64,000 nt of DNA from Persephonella sp. (GTDB lineage: Bacteria > Aquificota > Aquificia > Aquificales > Hydrogenothermaceae). The notes beneath the pieces are model-generated. The model saw only the letters and a list, made by a program, of their open reading frames with translations. It did no database searches and was not told where the DNA came from. Made by a program: the position numbers and the translations under genes. Of the stretch, positions 17,396 to 26,157 are shown one piece after another. The DNA lies in contig JALSNI010000058.1 in the NCBI GenBank assembly GCA_026987075.1, positions 1 through 64,000 of the forward strand, read 5' to 3'. The stretch's first letter is position 1, and each line of letters opens with the position of its first letter.

Positions 17396-17709
17396 AAAAA
17401 GTAGCAGGATTAGTAGCACTGATGTTATCGTTTACAACTTCTTATGCAGTTGACGGAAAGGAAATTTTTGAAAAAAATCAGTGTCCTATTTGCCACAAAG
17501 AAACAAAAGATGCTATAGGACCGTCTCTCAAAACAATAGCAGAGTTTTATAAAAATAATCCAAAACAGTTAAAGCAGTTTCTCCTGGGACAAGCAGACCC
17601 TATAGTATGGCCTGATAGATTTAATATGATGAAAACCCAGATGGGAAAGTTCAGAGCAATGAGCGAAGAAGAATTAGATGCTCTGATTAAGTTTATATTG
17701 AAACATTAA
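17392..17709 (+). CDS. monoheme class I cytochrome c
   Basis: Signal peptide; 'KNQCPICHKE' CxxCH, later Met ligand region 'FNMMKTQMGKF'; 4-nt overlap with upstream gene. Confidence 0.88.
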   Translation: MKKVAGLVALMLSFTTSYAVDGKEIFEKNQCPICHKETKDAIGPSLKTIAEFYKNNPKQLKQFLLGQADPIVWPDRFNMMKTQMGKFRAMSEEELDALIKFILKH

Positions 17710-17730
17710 GGGGCAAAGGCCCCTTTTTTT
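17710..17730 (+). terminator. Rho-independent terminator GGGGC-AAAG-GCCCC-T7
   Basis: Hairpin 17710-17723 followed by T run at the end of the cytochrome operon. Confidence 0.85.
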
Positions 17731-18463
17731 ATTTATCGTGACAAGCTCTACACAGATTACTGTTGTTGTTACCGTCACCAGATCTTAAAAATCTTGGAGC
17801 GTTTAGATGTGGGTTGTGGCAGGAGACACACTCTACTTTCCCATTTCTCAGTAAGTCTCCTATTGAAGGCCCCCCACTTCCATCAGGGTCACCAGAAACA
17901 TTCCATCCAGTTAAAGGTGTTGATGTAGGTTTCAAACTGGCAGGTGGGTTTGCATCATTACCCCTGTAAACAACTCCAATAGGGTGGTCATCTCTCAGGT
18001 CATAATTTCCGCCTGCACCGTTTTTACCCACTGCAAATGGAAATGGCATTCTCCATGGAGCTGTTGAACCTCTGTAGTTCAGGTAAGTTCCATTAGGGTC
18101 ATATCCTCCAGAACCAGGCATATTTATAACGACGTTAACACCAGAAACGCCGTCATGACAGGATAAACATGCTCTTGAAACATCTCCCGGCTGGTCAACT
18201 GTTGTTCCACCAGTTGTCTGTCCGCCACCGTAAACCTGAAATGTCACAGTAGTATCAATAGGTTTGTTCCACAGAGGAGCTCCTGTAAAATCACTATTTG
18301 AACCGTGAGGTGTATGGCAAAATACGCACACCTCGTTTGTTCCACCATTAGCAGGGTCACTGTAAGTAGACAGGTTGTGAACTGTTGCCCTGATGTCCTC
18401 TGTTGCTGCAATTGAAATTCCTGCAAAAACCAATGTTGCAAGTCCTGCTGCTAAAGTTCTCAT
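17729..18463 (-). CDS. tetraheme c-type cytochrome, OmcE-like, close paralogue of 7010..7765
   Basis: CVFCH, CLSCH, CVSCH, CRACH; 'QVYGGGQTTGGTTVDQPGDVSRACLSCHDGV' shared with 7010 product. Confidence 0.87.
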   Translation of the reverse strand: MRTLAAGLATLVFAGISIAATEDIRATVHNLSTYSDPANGGTNEVCVFCHTPHGSNSDFTGAPLWNKPIDTTVTFQVYGGGQTTGGTTVDQPGDVSRACLSCHDGVSGVNVVINMPGSGGYDPNGTYLNYRGSTAPWRMPFPFAVGKNGAGGNYDLRDDHPIGVVYRGNDANPPASLKPTSTPLTGWNVSGDPDGSGGPSIGDLLRNGKVECVSCHNPHLNAPRFLRSGDGNNNSNLCRACHDK

Positions 18464-18534
18464 AATCCTACCCCCAATATAGAAAATATATACCCCATAA
18501 AAAATATACTATATATACTCCCACCCCTAAAGTA

Positions 18535-18563
18535 AATTTATAAAAGATTTTTTTAAAAGTCAA
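18535..18563 (-). promoter_or_regulatory. candidate sigma70 promoter TTGACT-N17-TAAATT upstream of 17729..18463
   Basis: Minus-strand reading of 18535-18563. Confidence 0.4.
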
Positions 18564-18584
18564 TACCTTACTCCAATTTTGCTG

Positions 18585-21500
18585 TTAACTACTTAGTTTT
18601 CTATTTCTGTATGCTAAAATAATCAACAGTCCTATTGTTCCTAATGCCCAGTAAACCCATGTTGGGATAGGTATAGGGTCACCAGCTGCATACGAATGTA
18701 GTCCAGATAAATAATAATTAACGCCGAAGTATGTCATCAGTATAGAAAAATATCCTAAAACAGAGAACACAGCCATTTTATAGTGGGAATACCAGTTTTT
18801 AATATATTTCAGGTGAACTATAGCGGCATAAACTAATACTGAAACGGCTGTCCATGTTTCTTTAGGGTCCCATCCCCAGTATCTTCCCCAAGATTCATTA
18901 GCCCATACAGCACCAAGGAAGTTTCCTACAATAATGAGAGATAAACCAATTATCAGTGAAAGCTCACCAATTTTTATTGCTTCTTTTATTCCGTTTTCCA
19001 GTCTTATGACCCTTTCTTGACCCAGTAATTTTTCGTATTTTATGGCAAAGAATATAAGTGTCAGCAGTCCCAAAATACCTGCAAGACCTAAAAATCCGTA
19101 ACTTGCTGTAAGTACAGAAACGTGGAGAAGTAGCCAGTAGGACTTTAAAACAGGGACAACAGTTGTTATCTGTGGGTCAAGCCATCCTAAGTGGGCAGCA
19201 AACAGGAATACTCCTGCAAACATTCCAACAGAAGCCAGAACAAATGGGGATTTTCTTGCAAACACTATCCCTGCAAGTGCAACAGCCCACGATATAAAAA
19301 GCATTGATTCATATGCATCTGTCCACGGAGCATGGTCTGCAACATACCATCTAAGCCCCAGTCCAAAAGTATGGATAAGGAATAAAACAAAAAGCATAAG
19401 GACAAGTAGATTGAAGGATAGTTTTAAAAATCTGGACTGATTTTTAAAAATTTGAACAAATATAAGAGCTATAGACAGAATACCTACAAGAAAATAAAGA
19501 GGAGTAAGTCTTTCAAATACAAGGAGTTTATTATACAGTATTTCTGCTTTCAATCGTGTTTCTGAAGGAAGAACTTTGTATCCGTATTTCTTCTGGAAAT
19601 CTTTAATACTTTCAATTGCCATGTTTGCAGAGCTCCAGTCTCCTTCCTGCAGACCTTTCTGGACGCCGTGTATGTATTTTGAGAGTATTGCAGCAACTTC
19701 TTCTTTTTGTCTTTGGGGAAACTTGTTTAGTGCATCTCGGGGACCATACCATGTGTTGTTTGGGTCATTTTCTTTAGGGAAAATTCTTAGTATCTCACCT
19801 GTAAATGCTAAATACATTATGTAAAGTTTCTCATCAAGTTTTAAAATTTCCTTTTCAAACTGATTTCTGTTGGCAGGGTCTTTCCTTCTTGCCCCTTCCA
19901 CTGCTTGGGCTAATTTGTACATTCCTTTTTCATCGTATGCGTCAATAAATGCTATGTATTTTTCATCTAAGGGGACTCCTAACATTTTTTTAATTGCAGG
20001 ATGCTTAATTTTTATGATTTTTACATACTGCCATGGTCCCGGCATAAGGAACATACCTAAAACAATCTGGTTGTGTGTTAATCCAATTGCAGAATCGCTT
20101 CCGTGTATTTTGTTTACAACCTCTAACGATAATGTATCAAATGGCTTTATTCTCCCATCTCCACTTTGAACAGGGATTGTTCCAAATTTTTCTGCATGGT
20201 TTTTGTCAATCTTTTTTACTGTTTTCAGTATCTCTTCTATGTTAGGTTTCGGTGGAACTACCTGTTTCTGAGAACTTTCTTGAGACATTCCTGGATACGC
20301 GGAGGCACTGTAGAAAAATCCTAACAAAAAGATAACCAGTAGTATAGATTTTATGTTATTTTGGCTGTTGTTTAACATTTTGAGCGTCCTCCCAAATCTG
20401 CTAAATGGATTTAATAGGTTCAAAACAAGTCCTAATGCGAGAAGAGTATATCCTATATAGGTGGGTATTACTCCTGGGTCATGGTTTACAGATAAAACTG
20501 TTCCAAGCTCGTCTGGGTCGTAAGAGGATTGGAAGAATTTGTAGCCTCCATAAACGAGAGGATGATTCATATGTATGTTGTATTCAAACTCTTTGCCGTT
20601 TTTAGGGTCTTTCACAATAACATGACTTTCGTATGAAGAAGGTTTGTTAGAACCGGGATACTTTCTCATTACAAAGTCTTTTAAATACAGACTGAATGGA
20701 AGTGTTATAACCTTTGCTCCCCACTCTAATTTGATGTCAAGATTTTTTAGTTTTATCTCTGTAGGTATTCCCGGTGTGCTTCCTCCTCTTCCCAGTAAAA
20801 CTACTTCTTTTTTTTCTCCGTCGTATCCTACTTCAACAAATAGGGCAGATAAAACTGTTGAGTTCTGGAGCACTTTTTTGTCCCGTGGGAGAGGAACAAC
20901 TATTTCTTTTCCTTTAGGAACTGCCTGTCTTACAACAAAGTTTAGCCCTCCTACAGAGTATAATGTTCTTACATTTAAGGGATATTCGTTTCCTGCTTTG
21001 ATTTGTCCCCGGGACTGGTCAGCCATTCTCATCCACATAACAGGGAGGTTAGATAGCAGATAAAATTTTCCATCTTTTACATAGAAGAACACAAAATCTT
21101 TTCCTTCTAACTTTTTTCTAAACTTTTCTGGATTTTCAAATATAAATACAAAACTACCAAAATCTTCTACAGACCCTTCTTTCATTGTTAGGTCTACACT
21201 GTCCATACCTGCTGAAGCTCTAAGGGTGATTATAGGTTTTCCATTAGGGTCTTCTTTTATCTCTGTTCTGACACCTTTTATGTAGTTTTTGTATTTTATT
21301 ATTAAAGGTTTTCCACTAATAGTTAAACGTTCTTCAAAATCGTTAAATCCTAAAGCTGAAAGAAGCAAAGGTTTTTCTAAGTAATATGATTTTTCACCAT
21401 CTTGAACTTTTACCTGTAAAAATGGGTCCCTTGAAAATATCTGATTTTGCTCTTGTTTTTCTCTTATATGCATCATTCCTTCGTATCCAAAGTATCTCGT

Positions 21501-21791
21501 TATGGCAGCCCCGATAAATATTACTATAAATGAAATGTGAAATATCAGGAGGGGTATTTTTTTAGGCTGCCACATTTTATATCTGAAAATGTTTCCTATA
21601 AGATTTATAACAAGTAATGTCATTATTGCTTCTAACCATTTTGAACCGTAAACGAGAGCATAAGCTGTTTCTCTTCCAAAGTCATTTTCTATAAATGTTG
21701 CTGTTCCTACGGCAGCTGCAAATATTAGCATCAGAACAACGGTAGTTTTCATTGAGAACAGTATATCTGAAACTTTCTTTACAAACTTCAT
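18585..21791 (-). CDS. fused ResB/CcsB-CcsA cytochrome c synthase (System II)
   Basis: 1068 aa; N-terminal ResB-like half; C-terminal CcsA with WWD-type 'WANESWGRYWGWDPKETWT'. Confidence 0.93.
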   Translation of the reverse strand: MKFVKKVSDILFSMKTTVVLMLIFAAAVGTATFIENDFGRETAYALVYGSKWLEAIMTLLVINLIGNIFRYKMWQPKKIPLLIFHISFIVIFIGAAITRYFGYEGMMHIREKQEQNQIFSRDPFLQVKVQDGEKSYYLEKPLLLSALGFNDFEERLTISGKPLIIKYKNYIKGVRTEIKEDPNGKPIITLRASAGMDSVDLTMKEGSVEDFGSFVFIFENPEKFRKKLEGKDFVFFYVKDGKFYLLSNLPVMWMRMADQSRGQIKAGNEYPLNVRTLYSVGGLNFVVRQAVPKGKEIVVPLPRDKKVLQNSTVLSALFVEVGYDGEKKEVVLLGRGGSTPGIPTEIKLKNLDIKLEWGAKVITLPFSLYLKDFVMRKYPGSNKPSSYESHVIVKDPKNGKEFEYNIHMNHPLVYGGYKFFQSSYDPDELGTVLSVNHDPGVIPTYIGYTLLALGLVLNLLNPFSRFGRTLKMLNNSQNNIKSILLVIFLLGFFYSASAYPGMSQESSQKQVVPPKPNIEEILKTVKKIDKNHAEKFGTIPVQSGDGRIKPFDTLSLEVVNKIHGSDSAIGLTHNQIVLGMFLMPGPWQYVKIIKIKHPAIKKMLGVPLDEKYIAFIDAYDEKGMYKLAQAVEGARRKDPANRNQFEKEILKLDEKLYIMYLAFTGEILRIFPKENDPNNTWYGPRDALNKFPQRQKEEVAAILSKYIHGVQKGLQEGDWSSANMAIESIKDFQKKYGYKVLPSETRLKAEILYNKLLVFERLTPLYFLVGILSIALIFVQIFKNQSRFLKLSFNLLVLMLFVLFLIHTFGLGLRWYVADHAPWTDAYESMLFISWAVALAGIVFARKSPFVLASVGMFAGVFLFAAHLGWLDPQITTVVPVLKSYWLLLHVSVLTASYGFLGLAGILGLLTLIFFAIKYEKLLGQERVIRLENGIKEAIKIGELSLIIGLSLIIVGNFLGAVWANESWGRYWGWDPKETWTAVSVLVYAAIVHLKYIKNWYSHYKMAVFSVLGYFSILMTYFGVNYYLSGLHSYAAGDPIPIPTWVYWALGTIGLLIILAYRNRKLSS

Positions 21792-22011
21792 AAACAGCCT
21801 CCACTTTTAATAGTTTTTAAATGGCAATATATGTTATGATTTTAAATAATAAACATAATACTACTAATATTGTAAAAATGGGAGTATTTTCAACAGTAAT
21901 TATTACTGATAATTTAAAGTTTCAGGTAAATCAATCACTTGCTTTGTATTGAAAGTTTCCTTCAATTTGATTCTATTTTTTAATAACAAGAAATAAGCAT
22001 ATTGTAATATT

Positions 22012-22039
22012 TTGACTTATGTAATAAGCGTTATATAAT
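22012..22039 (+). promoter_or_regulatory. promoter TTGACT-N16-TATAAT upstream of modA
   Basis: TTGACT 22012-22017; TATAAT 22034-22039; ATG 22066. Confidence 0.6.
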
Positions 22040-22055
22040 ATAAACAATAACGCTT
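22026..22055. promoter_or_regulatory. candidate ModE-type operator AAGCGTTAT-N12-ATAACGCTT
   Basis: Perfect 9-bp inverted repeat overlapping the -10 of the modA promoter. Confidence 0.55.
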
Positions 22056-22065
22056 GAGGTGAAAA

Positions 22066-22794
22066 ATGAGATATCTTTTTATTTTTTTGATAGTTTTCAC
22101 CGTTTCTTACGGAGAAACTATTAAAATCGCAGCAGCAGCTAACGTTCAGTATCCATTGAGAGAGCTTATTACTTTATTTAGAATAAAGTATCCTGAAGTC
22201 CGTATTGTTACTGTCATTTCATCTTCAGGAAAGTTGACAGCACAGATAGAAAGGGGAGCTCCTTATCACATATTTATGTCAGCAGACATGAAGTATCCAG
22301 AGTATTTATACAAAAAAGGGTTAACTGCTTCTAAACCTCAGGTTTATGCTAAAGGGATTTTAGTTTTGTGGAGTATGAAAGATATCCCATTAAAACAAAA
22401 AGGAATAAAAGTTTTATTGGAAGATTTCATTAAAAAAGTATCTATCCCAAATCCTAACACTGCCCCCTATGGGAGAGAAGCTATTAAAGCTTTAAAGCAT
22501 TACAACATCTATAAAAAGATAAAGAGAAAGCTTGTTTATGGAGAAAGTGTTTCCCAGTCTACCCAGTATATATACAAAAAATTAGTGGATGTAGGTTTTA
22601 CCTCCAAATCTGTCGTTATTTATATGAAGAACAAAGGTGTATGGATACCGATAGATAAAAAAGCTTATAGTCCTATCAAACAAGGAATTGTTTTACTTAA
22701 GAATGCTAAAAATAATCCTTATGCTGTAAAGTTTATAGAGTTTTTGTTTTCTAAAGAGGGGAGAAAAGTTCTAAAAAAGTATGGATATGAGTAG
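22066..22794 (+). CDS. modA: molybdate ABC transporter substrate-binding protein
   Basis: ModA-like sequence 'IKIAAAANVQYPLRELITLF', 'SSSGKLTAQIERGAPYHIFMSADMKYPEYLYKKG'; adjacent to modB and modC. Confidence 0.9.
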   Translation: MRYLFIFLIVFTVSYGETIKIAAAANVQYPLRELITLFRIKYPEVRIVTVISSSGKLTAQIERGAPYHIFMSADMKYPEYLYKKGLTASKPQVYAKGILVLWSMKDIPLKQKGIKVLLEDFIKKVSIPNPNTAPYGREAIKALKHYNIYKKIKRKLVYGESVSQSTQYIYKKLVDVGFTSKSVVIYMKNKGVWIPIDKKAYSPIKQGIVLLKNAKNNPYAVKFIEFLFSKEGRKVLKKYGYE

Positions 22795-23205
22795 ATGAAT
22801 AAAATTGCAGGGAAAATAAAGTATATAGAGAGTTCTGATAGTATATCACTGCTCGAGATAGATACAGAAATAGGTGGTATGTGTGCAGTTGTAGTAGAAA
22901 CTTCAGAAACAGCAGGATATTTAAAAATTGGAAGGGAAGTTTATGTTCTGTTTAAAGAGATAGAAGTTTCTATAGGTAAAAATATATCTGGTATGCTTAG
23001 TATGAGGAATAAAATACCATGCACTGTAAAAGAGATAAAAAAAGGAAAAGTTCTTACCAGATTAATTTTAAAGTGTAGAAGCAAAACTATAAAGTCTGTA
23101 ATAACAACAAAATCAGCAAATGAAATGAATGTCAATGTTGGAGATGAGGTGATAGCTTTTATTAAGACAAATGAGATAACTCTTATGGAGAAAAGTGATG
23201 GATAA
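22795..23205 (+). CDS. TOBE/di-mop molybdate-binding protein without HTH
   Basis: 136 aa; two Mop-like repeats ('SARNxI'-type 'SMRNKIPCTVKEI', 'TKSANEMNVNVGDEVIAFIKTNEI'); lies in mod operon. Confidence 0.75.
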   Translation: MNKIAGKIKYIESSDSISLLEIDTEIGGMCAVVVETSETAGYLKIGREVYVLFKEIEVSIGKNISGMLSMRNKIPCTVKEIKKGKVLTRLILKCRSKTIKSVITTKSANEMNVNVGDEVIAFIKTNEITLMEKSDG

Positions 23206-23878
23206 TCAGTTTATAGAAACACTGTTTCTAACGTTGAAACTTGCTGTAATAACAACGGTTATCCTTCTGATAATAGGTGTTCCCGTTGCTTACTTTTTGT
23301 CATACAGGGACTTTAAACTTAAACCTGTGATTGATACAGTCGTGAGCCTTCCACTTGTCCTGCCACCTACAGTTTTGGGGTTTTATTTTATACTCTTTTT
23401 TAGTCCTGACAGTTTTTTCGGAAAGATACTTGATGAGATGTTTGGATTGAAAGTAATTTTTACTTTTGAAGGGCTTGTTTTAGGGTCTGTGATTTATAGT
23501 TTGCCTTTTATGGTTCATCCTCTACAGTCCGGGTTTCAATCTATTAATAGGAATATAATAGAGGCTTCTTATACTTTAGGTAAAGGAAAAATAGAAACAC
23601 TGTTTAAAGTGTTAATCCCTAATATGAAACATTCTCTACTGACAGGTATTGTTCTTACCTTTGCTCACACTATTGGAGAGTTTGGAGTAGTTCTGATGAT
23701 TGGAGGTTCTATTCCGGGAGAGACAAAGGTTGCTTCTATTGCTATATATGAGGAAGTAGAAGCCCTTAATTATGATAAAGCCAATATGTATGCATTGTTC
23801 CTGTTTGCTATTACCTTTATAATTCTTCTCTTTGTTTACACCCTTAACAGAAAATTTATAAGAGCGCAGAACTTATGA
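23198..23878 (+). CDS. modB: molybdate ABC transporter permease
   Basis: ModB permease signature 'SLPLVLPPTVLGFY', 'HTIGEFGVVLMIGGSIPGET'; ATG at 23198 preferred over GTG 23195. Confidence 0.92.
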   Translation: MDNQFIETLFLTLKLAVITTVILLIIGVPVAYFLSYRDFKLKPVIDTVVSLPLVLPPTVLGFYFILFFSPDSFFGKILDEMFGLKVIFTFEGLVLGSVIYSLPFMVHPLQSGFQSINRNIIEASYTLGKGKIETLFKVLIPNMKHSLLTGIVLTFAHTIGEFGVVLMIGGSIPGETKVASIAIYEEVEALNYDKANMYALFLFAITFIILLFVYTLNRKFIRAQNL

Positions 23879-24741
23879 AAATAAAGATAAAAAAAATACT
23901 CAAAGGTAAAAAGGGAAATTTTTCTTTAGACATAAACATATCAACAAAAGATAACACTGTGATTACAATATTTGGGAAATCTGGAAGTGGAAAAACTACT
24001 TTACTCAGAGCAATTGCAGGTCTGTTGCAACCTGATAAAGGTTACATAGAAGTAGATGGAAAGGTATGGTTTGACAGCAGTAAAAACATAAATCTACCTC
24101 CCCAGAAAAGGAAAGTAGGTTTTGTATTTCAAGATTATGCTCTGTTTCCAAACATGACAGTAGAAGAAAACATTGCATTTGGTATGGAAAAAAAGGATAC
24201 TTCATTTTTAGAGTATTTGCTTGAACTGGTTTCTTTGGAAGAGTTAAGGGACAGGAAACCCCACACATTATCTGGAGGTCAAAAACAGAGAGTTGCTCTT
24301 GCAAGAGCATTAGCGAGAAAACCAGACATTCTTCTTCTTGACGAGCCTCTCTCTGCTTTAGATTACGAGACTCGCAAAGGATTACAGGATGAATTGTTAA
24401 AGATTCACAGAGAGTTTGGTCTTACAACAGTTATAGTAAGTCACGATTTTTCAGAGGTTTTCCGTCTATCTGAGTTTGTTTTCGTGATAGATAAAGGTAA
24501 AGTAATTAAAAAAGGGAAACCTGAAGAAATATTTATTCAGGAGAGAATCAGTGGGAAGGTAAAGTTTTCTGGAACTGTGCTGTCTATTGAAGAAGATGAA
24601 ACCGTTTTTATAGTGTCAGTTTTGATAGGAAATAACGTAGTAAAAGTTATTGCCGACCCTGAAGAAGTAGAAGGTCTAAAGAAAGGTGATAATGTTATTG
24701 TTGCAACAAAAGCCTTTAGTCCTTTTATCCTTAAGGTTTAA
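23875..24741 (+). CDS. modC: molybdate ABC transporter ATP-binding protein
   Basis: Walker A 'GKSGSGKTT', signature 'LSGGQKQRVALARAL', Walker B 'LLLDEPLSALD', C-terminal TOBE region. Confidence 0.92.
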   Translation: MKIKIKKILKGKKGNFSLDINISTKDNTVITIFGKSGSGKTTLLRAIAGLLQPDKGYIEVDGKVWFDSSKNINLPPQKRKVGFVFQDYALFPNMTVEENIAFGMEKKDTSFLEYLLELVSLEELRDRKPHTLSGGQKQRVALARALARKPDILLLDEPLSALDYETRKGLQDELLKIHREFGLTTVIVSHDFSEVFRLSEFVFVIDKGKVIKKGKPEEIFIQERISGKVKFSGTVLSIEEDETVFIVSVLIGNNVVKVIADPEEVEGLKKGDNVIVATKAFSPFILKV

Positions 24742-25592
24742 AGAAATAATGCTGACAGTTTTTCAAGACTACCTGTTAAAAGTAAAATACCTACAAATAT
24801 AAGTAAAAGTCCTCCAGTAATTTCAATAAGAAGGAAGTATTTCCTCATAAAGTTAAAAAATCTGAAAAACTGATTTATCGCCATTGCCGTTAATATAAAC
24901 GGTATACCTAAACCCATAGAAAACGCAAACAGTAATGTTATTCCCTGAGATACTGTTTCTTGTTGCGATGCATATAAAAGTATTGCTCCTAAAACAGGAC
25001 CTATACACGGAGACCACCCAAACGCAAAAGCAATCCCTATAATAAAGGCTCCTACTATTCCAGCTGGTTTTTTCTTTATCTCTGTAGTTTTCTGCTGATA
25101 CAGAATTTTGTAAAAACCTGAAAAATAGAACAGTAAGAGAGCTACTCCTATTACAGGAAGTAATATTAGGTCATTTAACATGTCCTTTGTTATTCCTATG
25201 CTAATGCCATATATAACCACAGATATACCAAATATGATAAATAGCCACTGTTTAGCCTTTTGAGATTGAAACACTCCTGTAAAATGAACACCAAGGAGTA
25301 TAACAAGAACAGCTGCAACCTTGGATATTATGTATTTGTATTCTTGGAGAAGCTGTCCTACAAAAGTGGATGCAGCTCCTAAAGCTGTAAATACAATAGA
25401 AAAGCCAATAACAAAAGCAACTGCTGAATATACCACTTTCCAGTCTATTTTACTCTTTTCTTCCTGGGCTGTCTGGGCAGTTACACCTGATATGTATGCT
25501 ATGTAACCTGGTATTATAGGTAAAACACAGGGTGATAAAAAGGCTATTATACCTGCTAAAAATGCTGTTCCAATAGATACAGATTCTATCAT
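24738..25592 (-). CDS. ccdA: cytochrome c biogenesis thiol:disulfide transmembrane protein CcdA family
   Basis: 'GIIAFLSPCVLPIIPGYIAYISGV' and 'GWSPCIGPVLGAIL' Cys-Pro motifs. Confidence 0.9.
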   Translation of the reverse strand: MIESVSIGTAFLAGIIAFLSPCVLPIIPGYIAYISGVTAQTAQEEKSKIDWKVVYSAVAFVIGFSIVFTALGAASTFVGQLLQEYKYIISKVAAVLVILLGVHFTGVFQSQKAKQWLFIIFGISVVIYGISIGITKDMLNDLILLPVIGVALLLFYFSGFYKILYQQKTTEIKKKPAGIVGAFIIGIAFAFGWSPCIGPVLGAILLYASQQETVSQGITLLFAFSMGLGIPFILTAMAINQFFRFFNFMRKYFLLIEITGGLLLIFVGILLLTGSLEKLSALFL

Positions 25593-26065
25593 CTTTCTTC
25601 CTCTAAAAATTTATTGATGTACTTTTCAAGCTTTTTTAAACTGTGTGCACCGTAGATTATTTTACCAATAGTAAGGTCTTTCCTGAGTATGTAAGTTATA
25701 GGTGTTCCAATAATACGGTATTTGCTTTTTACTGTGTCATCTCCTAAAAGCACAGGAATGTCAAATCCCCATTTTTCCTTTATCTTTTTAATTTTATCAG
25801 GGTTTTTTTCATCTATGACCACTGCAAAGAATTTTACCTTTTTGTTTTTAAACTTTTTATACAGTTTGTTTATCTGAGGAAGTTCTTCTTTACAGGTGTG
25901 GCAGGTTTTTGACCAAAAAATGAGGTAAACCAAATTGCCTTTGAGTTGTTCTAACTTTACCGTGTTGCCGTTTTCATCTTTCAGCTGAAACATATATGGC
26001 TTTAAACCTTTGCTGAATGCTACAAGAGGCACTAAAAGTATTAGTATGAGAAATATCCTTTTCAT
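25589..26065 (-). CDS. TlpA/ResA-like thioredoxin-fold protein
   Basis: Signal peptide; 'FWSKTCHTCKEELPQINKLYK' CxxC active site; overlaps ccdA. Confidence 0.88.
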   Translation of the reverse strand: MKRIFLILILLVPLVAFSKGLKPYMFQLKDENGNTVKLEQLKGNLVYLIFWSKTCHTCKEELPQINKLYKKFKNKKVKFFAVVIDEKNPDKIKKIKEKWGFDIPVLLGDDTVKSKYRIIGTPITYILRKDLTIGKIIYGAHSLKKLEKYINKFLEEER

Positions 26066-26157
26066 AGCTGTCCTGCCTCTGTATAATGTTATTTTAAATT
26101 TTAGTGATTTATTAAGTTTAAGTTATGATGAATATTATATTTTAGCAGGTAGGAACT

